Source: Labilibaculum sp. DW002
GTDB taxonomy: Bacteria > Bacteroidota > Bacteroidia > Bacteroidales > Marinifilaceae
Assembly (NCBI RefSeq): GCF_029029525.1
Contig: NZ_JAKJSC010000004.1
Span: 1 to 64,000 of the forward strand
Direction: 5' to 3'
Length of the DNA: 64,000 nt
This document shows, in pieces, positions 25,389 to 34,612 of the stretch. Under the pieces are notes generated by a model. It was given only the letters and a program-made list of their open reading frames with translations. It did not search any database and was not told the DNA's origin. The first letter of the stretch is position 1, and every line of letters begins with the position of its first letter. The translations under genes and the position numbers were made by a program.

Positions 25389-27818
25389 TTATTCTTGATA
25401 AATGTGTTTGGATAGAATTTTATAAAGATCTTTTTTCTTAATTGGTTTAGATATGTAGTCATCACAACCTGCATTTAAAATGCGTTCTTTTTCTTCCTGC
25501 ATGGCGTAAGCTGTCTGAGCTATAACTATTAAATCTTTATCTGTTTTACGAATTTCTTTAATTGCTTGATAGCCATTCATAACTGGCATGTTAATGTCCA
25601 AAAGAATAATATCTGGACTATTATTCTCTAAAGATTTTAATAATTCTGCCCCGTTGTATACATGTTGAATAATTGCATTTGTATGAAGTAATACTTCATT
25701 TAAGAAAGAGAAACTCGTTAAGTCGTCCTCCGCTATAATGATTTTAGTGCCAGAGAAGTCATATTCTTCTTTTTCTTCAAACATTATATTTTGTGTTGGT
25801 TCAGGAGTACTTGTATCTTCTAAAGGAATGGTAAAATAGAAGGTAGTACCAACATTAACTGTCGATTCAAGTTTTATTTTGCCACCAAGAAGGGAAATTA
25901 AACCCTTTGTAATGCTCAGTCCTAAGCCATTTCCTTCACGAAAAGTTTCATCTGCAACCTGAGCGAAACGATCAAAAATAACATCAAATTTTTCTTTTGG
26001 AATACCACAACCAGTATCTCTAACGTAGAATTCTAAATGTGATTTTGCATCATTACTTAGTTTCCGATAACCAAATTCAATAATTCCTTTGTCTGTAAAT
26101 TTTAAGGAATTGTTTAGTAGGTTGTTGCAGATTTGTATGAATCTTATTTCATCAGTTTCGATAATATAATCTTGATCGTTTTTAGGGAGGTGAAGCTTTA
26201 ACTCAATATTGTATTTTTCTCTTTCTATTGCATTTTTCTTTAAGACATCAAAAATATTAATCAAGGTTTTATTAACTGAAATTTTCGATAGAGAAATGTT
26301 TAATTGATTCGATTCAATTTTTGAAATATCAACAATATCGTTGATAATAGTCATCAACTGTTCTCCTGCATTTGAAATAATTTCAATAAAGCGTTTCGTT
26401 TTTTCTGGAGAATTGGCAGGACTAGCTAATAATCCAGAAAAACCTAAAATAGCATTCATTGGAGTTCTAATTTCGTGACTCATATTGGCAAGGAAAGCAG
26501 TCTTTAATTTGTCACTTTCCTCTGCTTTTTTCTTTGCTTCTAATAATTCCTGTTGTGTTCGTTTTATATCTGATATGTCATGAATAATAGAAAATAAAAC
26601 TTCTTTTCTATTTACGAATAGCATTTCAGAGTATACTTCCACATCTCGTAATTCACCACTTGCAAGCTGATGTTTGAAAGTAAAGTAAGACTTATTACTT
26701 GTAGTTGTTTTTATGATTGCATTTTTAATATCAGCATCTGAATTGGTATTGATTTGATTTATTTTCATTGAGGTGATGATCTTAAAAGAATAGCCATAAA
26801 AATCAATTGCGGCCTGATTTGCATCAACAATTTTGCCGTTGGATGGATCAATAAGCATCATTACCGACTGATTTTTTTTGAATAGAGCTTTATATCTTTG
26901 TTCACTCTCATTAAGTTGGGAGGTTCGTTCTTCAACTAGTTTTTCTAAGTTTTCATTGAATTCGCTAAGTGATTTTTCATTGTGATTTACTTGGCTAATA
27001 TAATATTGAACGGTTTTTTTTATTCTAGTTTTAAATATTAGTAAAGTTATTAATGCTAATATTAATGATAGAACAATCATAAAAATGCTAAGAACAATTT
27101 GCCGATTTGCAACATTTTTCCCTTTTTCGATTTCTGTTGTGATAATACTTTCTACATCATCTAAATAAACTCCTGTAGCTATAATCCAGTCAAACTTTTT
27201 ATACAATTTAGCATAGGTTAGTTTTTGTGAAATCTGGTTTGATTGTGGTTTTTTAAACCAATACTTAAAAAATAATTGACCATCTTGTTTAATTCCATCC
27301 AGTTCAGTTAGATATGGTGAATTTCCCTTTCTGTCTTTTATCTTTGTAGAAAGATAAAGACCTTCTGTTTCGGGCAGGTTTGGATGCACTTTACGAATTG
27401 CATAATTATCACCACCATTGTAGTTTAAAATTTCGTTTACCCAGATGTAACCAGAATCTTTTAAAGTAATATTCCTAATGTGACTTGCGCAACGTCTTTT
27501 TAATTGTTTAAGGAATAGTGTGTCCTTGCTAGTAATTTTAGGATTATTCTTTTTTAGTTCTTCTAATAAGCGTGCCTCTTCAAGCTTAATGTGCTGAATT
27601 GTTCTGTTTACAGCAGTTTGAATATAATCTTTCTTTGATTGAATGACCAGTTTTTCAATTTGTTGAATTTGATTTTCTGTTATTTCTTTTGTGCTTCGTA
27701 TATTAATATAAGTGAATGTAATGAAGAATATTAGTATGATTACTAGTATGGCAATTATAAAAGGCTGTGTAATTGCCTTTTGTGAGAATTTTTCCTTGTT
27801 GATATTATGTTGAGTCAT
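25389..27818 (-). CDS. Hybrid sensor histidine kinase (Cache-PAS-HisKA-HATPase-REC)
   Basis: The 809-aa inner-membrane kinase has transmembrane helix 1 (about 19-40), a periplasmic single Cache domain (about 45-240; 'KDSGYIWVNEILNYNGGDNY', 'FDWIIATGVYLDDVE') and helix 2 (about 245-268). A PAS domain (about 310-425), HisKA with phospho-His448 in 'NMSHEIRTPMNA', HATPase ('DTGCGIPKEKFD', 'GNGLGLSITKGL') and a fused receiver with Asp741 in 'ILLDINMPVMNG' follow. Cache domains of this sort bind small organic ligands outside the cell. No output gene is adjacent, so signal and target are unknown. Confidence 0.93.
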   Translation of the reverse strand: MTQHNINKEKFSQKAITQPFIIAILVIILIFFITFTYINIRSTKEITENQIQQIEKLVIQSKKDYIQTAVNRTIQHIKLEEARLLEELKKNNPKITSKDTLFLKQLKRRCASHIRNITLKDSGYIWVNEILNYNGGDNYAIRKVHPNLPETEGLYLSTKIKDRKGNSPYLTELDGIKQDGQLFFKYWFKKPQSNQISQKLTYAKLYKKFDWIIATGVYLDDVESIITTEIEKGKNVANRQIVLSIFMIVLSLILALITLLIFKTRIKKTVQYYISQVNHNEKSLSEFNENLEKLVEERTSQLNESEQRYKALFKKNQSVMMLIDPSNGKIVDANQAAIDFYGYSFKIITSMKINQINTNSDADIKNAIIKTTTSNKSYFTFKHQLASGELRDVEVYSEMLFVNRKEVLFSIIHDISDIKRTQQELLEAKKKAEESDKLKTAFLANMSHEIRTPMNAILGFSGLLASPANSPEKTKRFIEIISNAGEQLMTIINDIVDISKIESNQLNISLSKISVNKTLINIFDVLKKNAIEREKYNIELKLHLPKNDQDYIIETDEIRFIQICNNLLNNSLKFTDKGIIEFGYRKLSNDAKSHLEFYVRDTGCGIPKEKFDVIFDRFAQVADETFREGNGLGLSITKGLISLLGGKIKLESTVNVGTTFYFTIPLEDTSTPEPTQNIMFEEKEEYDFSGTKIIIAEDDLTSFSFLNEVLLHTNAIIQHVYNGAELLKSLENNSPDIILLDINMPVMNGYQAIKEIRKTDKDLIVIAQTAYAMQEEKERILNAGCDDYISKPIKKKDLYKILSKHIYQE

Positions 27819-27970
27819 ATGCTACTTTTAAACTAAGATATCATAAGATAATCAATTTATATGGAACATAAAAGAATTAAATATTATAGAATTAGTCTGC
27901 ATATAGATAGTGCTTATGGAATATTCTTACGATATAGTGAAAAGTAAATTTCAGATTTCCTGAAAGTGAT

Positions 27971-27978
27971 TATCTTTG
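27971..27978 (+). promoter_or_regulatory. -7 box of the ABC-F gene
   Basis: TATCTTTG matches TAnnTTTG exactly, 22 bases before the ATG. No -33 TTTG is obvious. Confidence 0.5.
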
Positions 27979-27999
27979 CGGCTCACTTAAATTATTGAG

Positions 28000-29637
28000 A
28001 TGATTAATGTAGATGGTTTGGCGGTAGAGTTTGGTGGCACTACCTTATTTAAAGATATTTCCTTTGTAATAAACGAGAAGGACAGGATTGCCCTTATGGG
28101 TAAAAATGGTGCTGGTAAATCAACTTTGCTGAAGATTATTGCAGGGGCAGATAAACCTACTCGTGGACGAATTGGAGCTCCTAAAGATGCTGTAATTGCT
28201 TACCTACCTCAGCATTTGATGACCGATAATACTCGTACCGTATTTGAGGAGGCTTCTCAGGCTTTTTCAAAGATCTTTGAAATGGAGAAAGAGATTGAGG
28301 AGATCAATTTGGAGATGGCTTCACGAACTGATTACGAATCTGAAGAGTATTATCAGTTGATAGAACGTGTTTCGGCTTTAAGTGAAGTGTTTTATTCCAT
28401 AGAGGAGATTAACTACGATGCTGAGGTTGAGAAAACACTTTTAGGACTTGGATTTAAACGCGAGGATTTTACTCGTCCAACTTCTGAGTTTAGTGGAGGT
28501 TGGAGAATGCGTATCGAATTAGCAAAAATTCTATTACGTCAACCAGACCTAATTCTTCTCGATGAGCCTACCAACCATTTGGATATTGAATCTATTCAAT
28601 GGCTTGAAAACTTTCTAATGAATTCAGGTAAGGCGGTTATCGTTATTTCCCACGACCGTGCCTTTGTAGATAATATTACAACACGAACCATAGAAGTGAC
28701 TATGGGGCGTATTTACGATTATAAGGCAAAATATTCAGAGTATCTGGAATTAAGAAAAGACAGACGTCTTCATCAGCAAAAAGCATACGAAGAGCAGCAA
28801 AAAATAATAGCAGACAATCAAGCTTTCATTGACCGTTTTAAGGGGACATATTCTAAAACCAATCAAGTTTCTTCTCGAGAGAAAATGCTAGAAAAAATGG
28901 AAATCGTTGAGATTGATGAAGAAGATACATCAGCTTTACGTTTGAAATTCCCACCATCACCTCGATCTGGTAATTACCCTGTTATTGCTGATGGTTTAGG
29001 CAAAACGTATAGTGATAATTTAGTTTTTTCTGATGCTAAATTTACGATTGAACGTGGAGAGAAAGTAGCCTTTGTTGGTCGAAACGGTGAAGGAAAATCG
29101 ACTTTGGTGAAAGCTATAATGGATGAGATCGATTATGATGGAGAATTGACCTTAGGGCATAATACAATGATTGGTTACTTCGCTCAAAACCAGGCTTCAT
29201 TGTTGGATGAAAACTTAACTGTTTTTCAAACAATTGATGATGTTGCAGTAGGGGATATTAGAACTAAGATTAAAGATATGTTGGGAGCCTTCATGTTTGG
29301 AGGTGATAATTCAACTAAGAAAGTAAAAGTTCTATCAGGAGGTGAGCGTACTCGTTTAGCGATGATAAAGCTTCTATTAGAACCAGTAAACTTGCTAATT
29401 CTCGATGAGCCAACCAATCACTTGGATCTAAAAACTAAGGATATTTTAAAGACAGCTTTACAAGAATTTGATGGTACACTGATTTTGGTTTCTCACGATC
29501 GTGATTTCCTTGATGGTTTGGCTGAAAAAGTATACGAGTTTGGCAATAAAAAAGTAAAAGAGCATCTTGGAGATATTTATTCTTTCTTGAGTAAGAAGAA
29601 AATGGATAATCTTAAAGAGTTGGAGAGAAAGAAATAA
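28000..29637 (+). CDS. ABC-F family ribosome-associated ATPase
   Basis: The 545-aa soluble protein has two ABC cassettes and no membrane part. Cassette 1 has Walker A 'GKNGAGKST', signature 'FSGGWRMR' and Walker B 'LILLDEPTNHLD'. Cassette 2 has 'GRNGEGKST', 'LSGGERTRL' and 'LLILDEPTNHLD'. The charged linker between them (about 240-310, 'LELRKDRRLHQQKAYEEQQK') is the tRNA-contacting segment of this family. ABC-F proteins act in the ribosomal E site to relieve stalled or mis-set translation. Lengths fit the housekeeping YbiT/Uup/YdiF-like groups rather than antibiotic-resistance members, but the subgroup is uncertain. Confidence 0.92.
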   Translation: MINVDGLAVEFGGTTLFKDISFVINEKDRIALMGKNGAGKSTLLKIIAGADKPTRGRIGAPKDAVIAYLPQHLMTDNTRTVFEEASQAFSKIFEMEKEIEEINLEMASRTDYESEEYYQLIERVSALSEVFYSIEEINYDAEVEKTLLGLGFKREDFTRPTSEFSGGWRMRIELAKILLRQPDLILLDEPTNHLDIESIQWLENFLMNSGKAVIVISHDRAFVDNITTRTIEVTMGRIYDYKAKYSEYLELRKDRRLHQQKAYEEQQKIIADNQAFIDRFKGTYSKTNQVSSREKMLEKMEIVEIDEEDTSALRLKFPPSPRSGNYPVIADGLGKTYSDNLVFSDAKFTIERGEKVAFVGRNGEGKSTLVKAIMDEIDYDGELTLGHNTMIGYFAQNQASLLDENLTVFQTIDDVAVGDIRTKIKDMLGAFMFGGDNSTKKVKVLSGGERTRLAMIKLLLEPVNLLILDEPTNHLDLKTKDILKTALQEFDGTLILVSHDRDFLDGLAEKVYEFGNKKVKEHLGDIYSFLSKKKMDNLKELERKK

Positions 29638-29693
29638 AATTAATTTTAGGCTTAAATAAAAATCATTACTTTAGTAATCATAAAACTAAGATA

Positions 29694-30236
29694 ATGACAA
29701 AAGAACTCGAAAACAACCTAATGTTATCTGATGAGATTGTAAGTAGTAAGATATATTTTATTAGAAATGTGAAGGTGATGTTAGATAAAGATTTAGCAGA
29801 ACTTTATGGTGTATTAACAGGAAATCTAAATAAAGCTGTTAAAAGAAATATCAGACGTTTCCCTGAAGATTTTATGTTTCAATTAACGAAAAATGAATTT
29901 GAGAACTTGAAATTCCAATTTGGAACATCAAGTTGGGGAGGTACAAGAAGCTTACCTTACGCTTTTACAGAACAAGGTGTTGCTATGTTATCTGGTATTC
30001 TAAATAGTGATAGAGCAATCTTAGTAAATATCCAAATAATGAGGATCTTTACTAGGACTAGAGAAACCTTAACAGATAGTTTGAGTGTGAAATTAGAAAT
30101 TGATGAAATTAAAAAGAAACTTGAAAGTCAGGACAAAAATATCGAATTGGTGTTTACTTACCTTGATGAACTAATAGAAAAACAAGATAATTTAATACCT
30201 CGACAACAAATAGGTTTTAAGCCTAACGATAAGTGA
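29694..30236 (+). CDS. ORF6N-domain DNA-binding protein
   Basis: The 180-aa protein has an ORF6N domain at residues 10-100 ('IYFIRNVKVMLDKDLAELYG', 'RFPEDFMFQLTKNEFE', 'LPYAFTEQGVAMLSGIL'). A helical tail ('TDSLSVKLEIDEIKKKLESQ') probably makes it oligomeric. ORF6N and KilA-N domains are typical of phage and other mobile DNA, yet stand-alone copies are common in Bacteroidota chromosomes. No other phage gene is near. It lies 56 bases after the ABC-F gene with no terminator between them, so it may be read through. Confidence 0.88.
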   Translation: MTKELENNLMLSDEIVSSKIYFIRNVKVMLDKDLAELYGVLTGNLNKAVKRNIRRFPEDFMFQLTKNEFENLKFQFGTSSWGGTRSLPYAFTEQGVAMLSGILNSDRAILVNIQIMRIFTRTRETLTDSLSVKLEIDEIKKKLESQDKNIELVFTYLDELIEKQDNLIPRQQIGFKPNDK

Positions 30237-30267
30237 AAGAGATACGATTCGTATCTCTTTTTTTTGT
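30236..30267. terminator. Terminator after the ORF6N gene
   Basis: AAAGAGATACG (30236-30246) pairs with CGTATCTCTTT (30250-30260), followed by a run of eight T in total. It starts at the stop codon and separates convergent genes. Confidence 0.9.
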
Positions 30268-30273
30268 AATGTT

Positions 30274-30813
30274 TTATTTATTCAACCACGAAATTACTTT
30301 TTCACTATTTGGTTTGTCTCTAGGTGATAGTACATCTATCAATTTTCCGTTTTCGTCAATCAAATATTTCTGAAAGTTCCATTTTACTTTAGAATCTATT
30401 GTTCCATTTTCAGATTTTTGTGTGAGCCAAGTATACAAGGGATGCATATCATCTCCTTTTACTGATATTTTTGACATCATAGGAAAAGTAACACCATAAT
30501 TTTTGCTGCAAAAATCTTTAATTTCTTGATCTGTTCCAGGTTCTTGTTTTAAGAAATTGTTGGCTGGGAAGCCTACAATTACAAAGTCTTGATCTTGGTA
30601 TTCTTTGTACAAAGCTTCTAATAATTCGTATTGAGGAGTTAATCCACATTTGGAAGCAGTGTTCACTACCATCACTTTTTTCCCTTTTAAATCAGCAAAG
30701 TTGAAGTTCGTACCATCAATTGCTTTTACCGTAAATTGATGAATTCCGTCCTGTGCTATTGCTGTAAATGCTACAAAAACGGATAAGGCTATAATTGTAA
30801 ATACTTTTTTCAT
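30274..30813 (-). CDS. Exported glutathione peroxidase-family thiol peroxidase
   Basis: The 179-aa protein has a signal peptide (1-20). The peroxidatic residue is Cys56 in 'VVNTASKCGLTPQY', a Cys in place of selenocysteine. The second motif reads 'GFPANNFLKQEPG', where many family members have 'FPCNQF', so the usual Gln is Asn here. 'KWNFQKYLID' supplies the Trp-Asn of the active site. It probably reduces peroxides in the periplasm with thioredoxin-like partners rather than glutathione. An FAD monooxygenase gene is 60 bases upstream in the same direction. Confidence 0.92.
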   Translation of the reverse strand: MKKVFTIIALSVFVAFTAIAQDGIHQFTVKAIDGTNFNFADLKGKKVMVVNTASKCGLTPQYELLEALYKEYQDQDFVIVGFPANNFLKQEPGTDQEIKDFCSKNYGVTFPMMSKISVKGDDMHPLYTWLTQKSENGTIDSKVKWNFQKYLIDENGKLIDVLSPRDKPNSEKVISWLNK

Positions 30814-30873
30814 AATGTTTCTATTTTAATTGATTAACAATTTAGAACCTTTTTTGTTCAGATGCCAATTCAT

Positions 30874-32013
30874 TTAATCATCAATACGATAAATACTATT
30901 TAGTTGGCTTTCTTCAATAAATGAAGGAGTATTTCGTAGGAAGAAATTTCGAATTCCCTTAAAATATTTCCAGTGTGCAACAATTCCAATCCAATAAGAG
31001 CCGAAAATGATCCGTTTTACTTTGTTGTACCTTTTTTTCTGAAAGGAATCAAATGCATATTCAGGAGTTTGGCTTAGATGTAATTCTTGAACCAATGTGT
31101 AAGCATCTTCGACGGCTTGAGCTCCACCTTGACCTAAATTGGGCGTTGCAGCATGAGCAGCATCACCAATCAAACAAATTTTTGATTGATGCCATTTTTT
31201 TGCCCCTGGTAAATCATGTAAATCGGTTCTTCGAATCATGAAATGAGGTGTTGCTTCTATCAGTTCTTGAACTGGACCTTTAAAGTCTTTAAATTCTTCT
31301 TTCAGATAGCTTTTTATGTCTTTGGTTTCATCAACTCCATTCTCAGGAGATGTTTTAACAGCAAACCAATAGATTTGTTCATCGGCCATTTCGGCTAACC
31401 CAAAACGCAATTGGTTGCCCCAAAGTTCAAGAGTTGCATTTTTCCATTGATCTGGAAGCGTATGCGTAACCAAACCTCTCCAACACGTCTGACCAGAATA
31501 TCGTAAATGAATTTCAGGCATAATCTGTTGGCGAACCCTTGAATTGACTCCATCTGCACCTATTACAAAATCTGCTTCAATAATAGTCTCATCTGCAAAA
31601 TGTAGAACAACTTTTCCATCCTTTTCTTCTAAAGAAACCAGTGCTTTGTTTAGAATTACCTTGTCAGGATTTACAAAGGAATAAAGAACTTGTTGAAGTC
31701 TGGCTCGATGAACAGCTACAATTGATGAGCCAAATTTGGCTTTAATTTTCTTCAGGTTTAAACCATGAATTAAATTCAAATTCTCATCAGTTATATCTAC
31801 CTTTTCCAACTCAATGCCAGCATTTTTAACAGCTTGCTTTACACCTAGCTTGTCAAATACTTGCATGGCATTAGGTGCCATCCAAATGCCAGCGCCATAG
31901 GGCTTCAATTCAGGAGCAGCTTCGTAAACGGTAAAATCAATTCCAGCTTGCTCCATCGCTATTGCTGCAGTTAAACCAGCAATTCCACCTCCAATAATAA
32001 TTCCTTTCTTCAT
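30874..32013 (-). CDS. FAD-dependent monooxygenase (group A hydroxylase)
   Basis: The 379-aa protein begins with the FAD-binding 'IIGGGIAGLTAAIAMEQAG' (about 5-23). It contains the DG motif 'FVIGADGVNSRVRQQ' and the second FAD motif 'CLIGDAAHAATPNLGQGGA'. These fit single-component aromatic or pterin-like hydroxylases (urate hydroxylase, zeaxanthin epoxidase and TetX relatives). The substrate is unknown. It has no signal peptide but ends in a basic, aromatic-rich tail (about 335-365) that may lie on a membrane. It has its own promoter (32047-32054) and may read into the peroxidase gene. Confidence 0.88.
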   Translation of the reverse strand: MKKGIIIGGGIAGLTAAIAMEQAGIDFTVYEAAPELKPYGAGIWMAPNAMQVFDKLGVKQAVKNAGIELEKVDITDENLNLIHGLNLKKIKAKFGSSIVAVHRARLQQVLYSFVNPDKVILNKALVSLEEKDGKVVLHFADETIIEADFVIGADGVNSRVRQQIMPEIHLRYSGQTCWRGLVTHTLPDQWKNATLELWGNQLRFGLAEMADEQIYWFAVKTSPENGVDETKDIKSYLKEEFKDFKGPVQELIEATPHFMIRRTDLHDLPGAKKWHQSKICLIGDAAHAATPNLGQGGAQAVEDAYTLVQELHLSQTPEYAFDSFQKKRYNKVKRIIFGSYWIGIVAHWKYFKGIRNFFLRNTPSFIEESQLNSIYRIDD

Positions 32014-32046
32014 GTTTTGCAGATAAAAAGATTTTAAAATCCGCTA

Positions 32047-32054
32047 CAAAGATA
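32047..32054 (-). promoter_or_regulatory. -7 box of the FAD monooxygenase gene
   Basis: On the minus strand this reads TATCTTTG, an exact TAnnTTTG match, 33 bases before the ATG. No -33 element is clear. Confidence 0.5.
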
Positions 32055-32104
32055 GTATTAATGTTTTTAGAATAATAAATAGGTGATTGTGTTGATGATA
32101 AGAC

Positions 32105-32135
32105 AAAAAAAAGAGTAGCCATAATGACTACTCTC
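32105..32135 (-). terminator. Terminator of the S1-C69 peptidase unit
   Basis: On the minus strand, AGAGTAG (32128-32134) pairs with CTACTCT (32112-32118) and is followed by eight T. It lies about 25 bases after the C69 stop. Confidence 0.85.
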
Positions 32136-32157
32136 ACTTTTTATATTCTTATGAAGA

Positions 32158-33744
32158 TTAAAACTTCTCGTCATAATCTGACCAAAGTCCATCACCAATT
32201 TCCCATGCTTTTTCAACAGCTTCCGCTCCAAGCTCAATACTTCTATTGGTTAAGAAAGCACGACGCTTACGCTTGCTAAGTGAAAGATATTGCTCGTCAA
32301 CTTTAGCTTGTTCTTCGAAGTATTTCTTTTGTAATGGAACAAATACTTTATCAACATCGTGACGCATATCACCCCAACGCTGAGCAGTTAGTGTGCTTAA
32401 ACGGTTGAATGCCCACCATGCTGATTTACGAGTGTAACCCGTACGGCGAGCTTTAACTTTATAAGAAGGGGCTAAGTCAGTTGTTCCTGCATACACAGGA
32501 ATATAAACTGAAGTCGCAACATTATCTTGAGCTAACCACACGATTCCACCTACATCATCTGGTAGCCAGCTACGACATTGAATAATGGTTGCATACATGG
32601 TGTACCAACGGGCAATAGTACGTTCACCAAGTTCACCCCATCCGCCATTTACACCAAAAAGTTTATTCATTCCGTAAGGCATAAATGGGTTGGCAAATGG
32701 AGAGATCGTTTCTTTACCATCCTTATCAGCTTGCTTGATATTCTTTACAAAGTTGAAAGGAGTACCTTCATAGTAGTCCTTAAATATCTCAACCAATTTA
32801 TCCATTGTCACCTTTTCATCGGGTTTAACAGAGAATGGGTAATCTTTAGCAGTAGGATCAAGATCTAGTGAAGGAGCTGCCATTGAAAGCACACGCCACT
32901 CTCTTCTTCTTGATGCTAATGATAAACGACTTTTTGGAGCATAAACGTAATTCCATTTAAAGATTTCTCCATCTTTCCACCAGCCATTTTCCTTTGCTAT
33001 TTCAAAGATATTCGCTGAAGCCATAAAGTAGTCACTATTCTTCAAATCGATTTCCTTAATAGTTGATGCATTGGCATTAACTGAGATGTGATTATCCGGA
33101 ACACGTTGAGCTACCCAAACAGCACCCACTTTACCTTTACCAGGACCAACAACTTCAAAATGCCAAACCTCTTGTTTATCGGCAATGGTCAAACACTCAC
33201 CATAGTCTCTCCATCCGTATTTTGTCAATAAATCATCAGCCATCTTAATTGCTTCACGAGCTGTTGTACAGCGCTCAAGCATAAGTTGCTGAAGTCTTTG
33301 GCAATCGATTAAACACTTATCAGAATACAATTCATCACGTCCACCGAATGTTGATTCGCCAATTGCTAACTGTTTTTCGTTAATACAAGGGTAAGCTGTA
33401 TTTAAGAATTGGTAAGTTTTAGCAACCTGATCGATTTCACCAATCTTTTTATGCTGATAGGTTGGCATACGCAAGCTATCATATGCTGAACGCTCGAACA
33501 ATTCGAACTTACTGTTTTTGTCGTGAGATTTTGCTGGCGTAACTGACATCCAAGCACGTGTACGGTGGCTATCGTCTGTATGAGATGTGATAACTGATCC
33601 ATCAAATGTTGCTTTTTTACCAACTGTAATTGTGGTACAACCTTCGGGTACGCCATTCTGCCAGTCTGATTTATCTTGAGCTATGCTACTTGTTGAAACA
33701 AGCAATGCCATAGCAAAAATTAAAGGCTTTAAATAATTGCTCAT
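32158..33744 (-). CDS. C69-family dipeptidase
   Basis: The 528-aa protein has a signal peptide (1-22). Near the mature N-terminus lies 'GCTTITVGKKATFDGSV', whose Cys36 is the expected N-terminal nucleophile after processing, as in PepD-type Ntn-hydrolases. 'ITSHTDDSHRTRAW' and 'GESTFGGRDEL' are further family segments. It should act on dipeptides outside the cytoplasm. The CvfB-like gene ends 31 bases upstream on the same strand, and the pair ends at a shared terminator, so they are likely co-transcribed. Confidence 0.92.
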   Translation of the reverse strand: MSNYLKPLIFAMALLVSTSSIAQDKSDWQNGVPEGCTTITVGKKATFDGSVITSHTDDSHRTRAWMSVTPAKSHDKNSKFELFERSAYDSLRMPTYQHKKIGEIDQVAKTYQFLNTAYPCINEKQLAIGESTFGGRDELYSDKCLIDCQRLQQLMLERCTTAREAIKMADDLLTKYGWRDYGECLTIADKQEVWHFEVVGPGKGKVGAVWVAQRVPDNHISVNANASTIKEIDLKNSDYFMASANIFEIAKENGWWKDGEIFKWNYVYAPKSRLSLASRRREWRVLSMAAPSLDLDPTAKDYPFSVKPDEKVTMDKLVEIFKDYYEGTPFNFVKNIKQADKDGKETISPFANPFMPYGMNKLFGVNGGWGELGERTIARWYTMYATIIQCRSWLPDDVGGIVWLAQDNVATSVYIPVYAGTTDLAPSYKVKARRTGYTRKSAWWAFNRLSTLTAQRWGDMRHDVDKVFVPLQKKYFEEQAKVDEQYLSLSKRKRRAFLTNRSIELGAEAVEKAWEIGDGLWSDYDEKF

Positions 33745-33775
33745 GTTGTTAGTTGTGTTGTTGTTTGTAAAGTAT

Positions 33776-34612
33776 TTATTTGATTAAATAAATACCAGCA
33801 TCTTCAATTGTGATAAGTTTTTGTTTGTAAAGTAAACCTACCGCCTTCTTAAAACTTTTTTTACTCATGTTTAATAAGCTGTAAATATCTTCAGGAGTAC
33901 TTTTGTCATTTACGGGAAGAAATCCATCTTCTTCTCTTAATTGTTTTAAGATTTGTTCTCCTGCTTGCGGTATTTCGTTTCGATATCCTTGTCTTTGTAA
34001 ACTAACATCGATTTTATCATCAAGTCGTACTTTTTTGATAAAAGCTTTGCGTTTTTCTCCTGGAAGAACATATTCGAAGATTTCGTTCTTATATAGCATT
34101 CCAAGTGCATCATCGTTAATCAAGACTTGGTATCCCATTTCATTTCTTCGTCCAATCAATATTTCTACTTCTTGGCCTTCTTCATAAGATGTTTCTTTAT
34201 CACGAAGAACTCGTTCTAATTTTGCAGTACCAACAATACGACCAGTTGCATTATCAACATAGATATATACCAAATAGTAATAACCAAGCTGCATGTTGTC
34301 TTTTTGTTCGCTAAACGGAACCAATAAGTCCTTTGCAATTCCCCACTCAAGAAATGCTCCAATATTGGTAACCTCTTTAACTTGCAAATAAGCAAATTGA
34401 CCAGCCGTTGCAAATGGTTTTAAGGTTGTAGCGATAATTCGATCTTCCGAATCACGATAGATAAAAACCTTGATGGTATCATCTAATTGGGTTTTAAGAG
34501 GTACATATCTTGTTGGTAATAAAATTAATGATTCATCTTCTCCTTCAAGATAGACACCAAAATCTACTATTTTGGCAACTTTTAGTTCTGCGTATTGACC
34601 TATTATACTCAC
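33776..34612 (-). CDS. CvfB-like S1-domain RNA-binding protein
   Basis: The 278-aa cytoplasmic protein has S1-type beta-barrel segments at about 1-62 ('AKIVDFGVYLEGEDESLILL'), 65-130 ('VKEVTNIGAFLEWGIAKDLL') and 140-210. A C-terminal winged helix follows (about 222-278; 'STPEDIYSLLNMSKKSFKKA'). This matches the CvfB family, which binds RNA and affects gene expression in Staphylococcus. It is the first gene in a unit with the C69 dipeptidase. Its role here is not known beyond RNA binding. Confidence 0.88.
   Translation of the reverse strand: MSIIGQYAELKVAKIVDFGVYLEGEDESLILLPTRYVPLKTQLDDTIKVFIYRDSEDRIIATTLKPFATAGQFAYLQVKEVTNIGAFLEWGIAKDLLVPFSEQKDNMQLGYYYLVYIYVDNATGRIVGTAKLERVLRDKETSYEEGQEVEILIGRRNEMGYQVLINDDALGMLYKNEIFEYVLPGEKRKAFIKKVRLDDKIDVSLQRQGYRNEIPQAGEQILKQLREEDGFLPVNDKSTPEDIYSLLNMSKKSFKKAVGLLYKQKLITIEDAGIYLIK

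Noticed and set aside
29694-30236. Prophage remnant around the ORF6N gene
   Set aside because: No integrase, structural or replication gene is near; neighbours are ordinary chromosomal genes.
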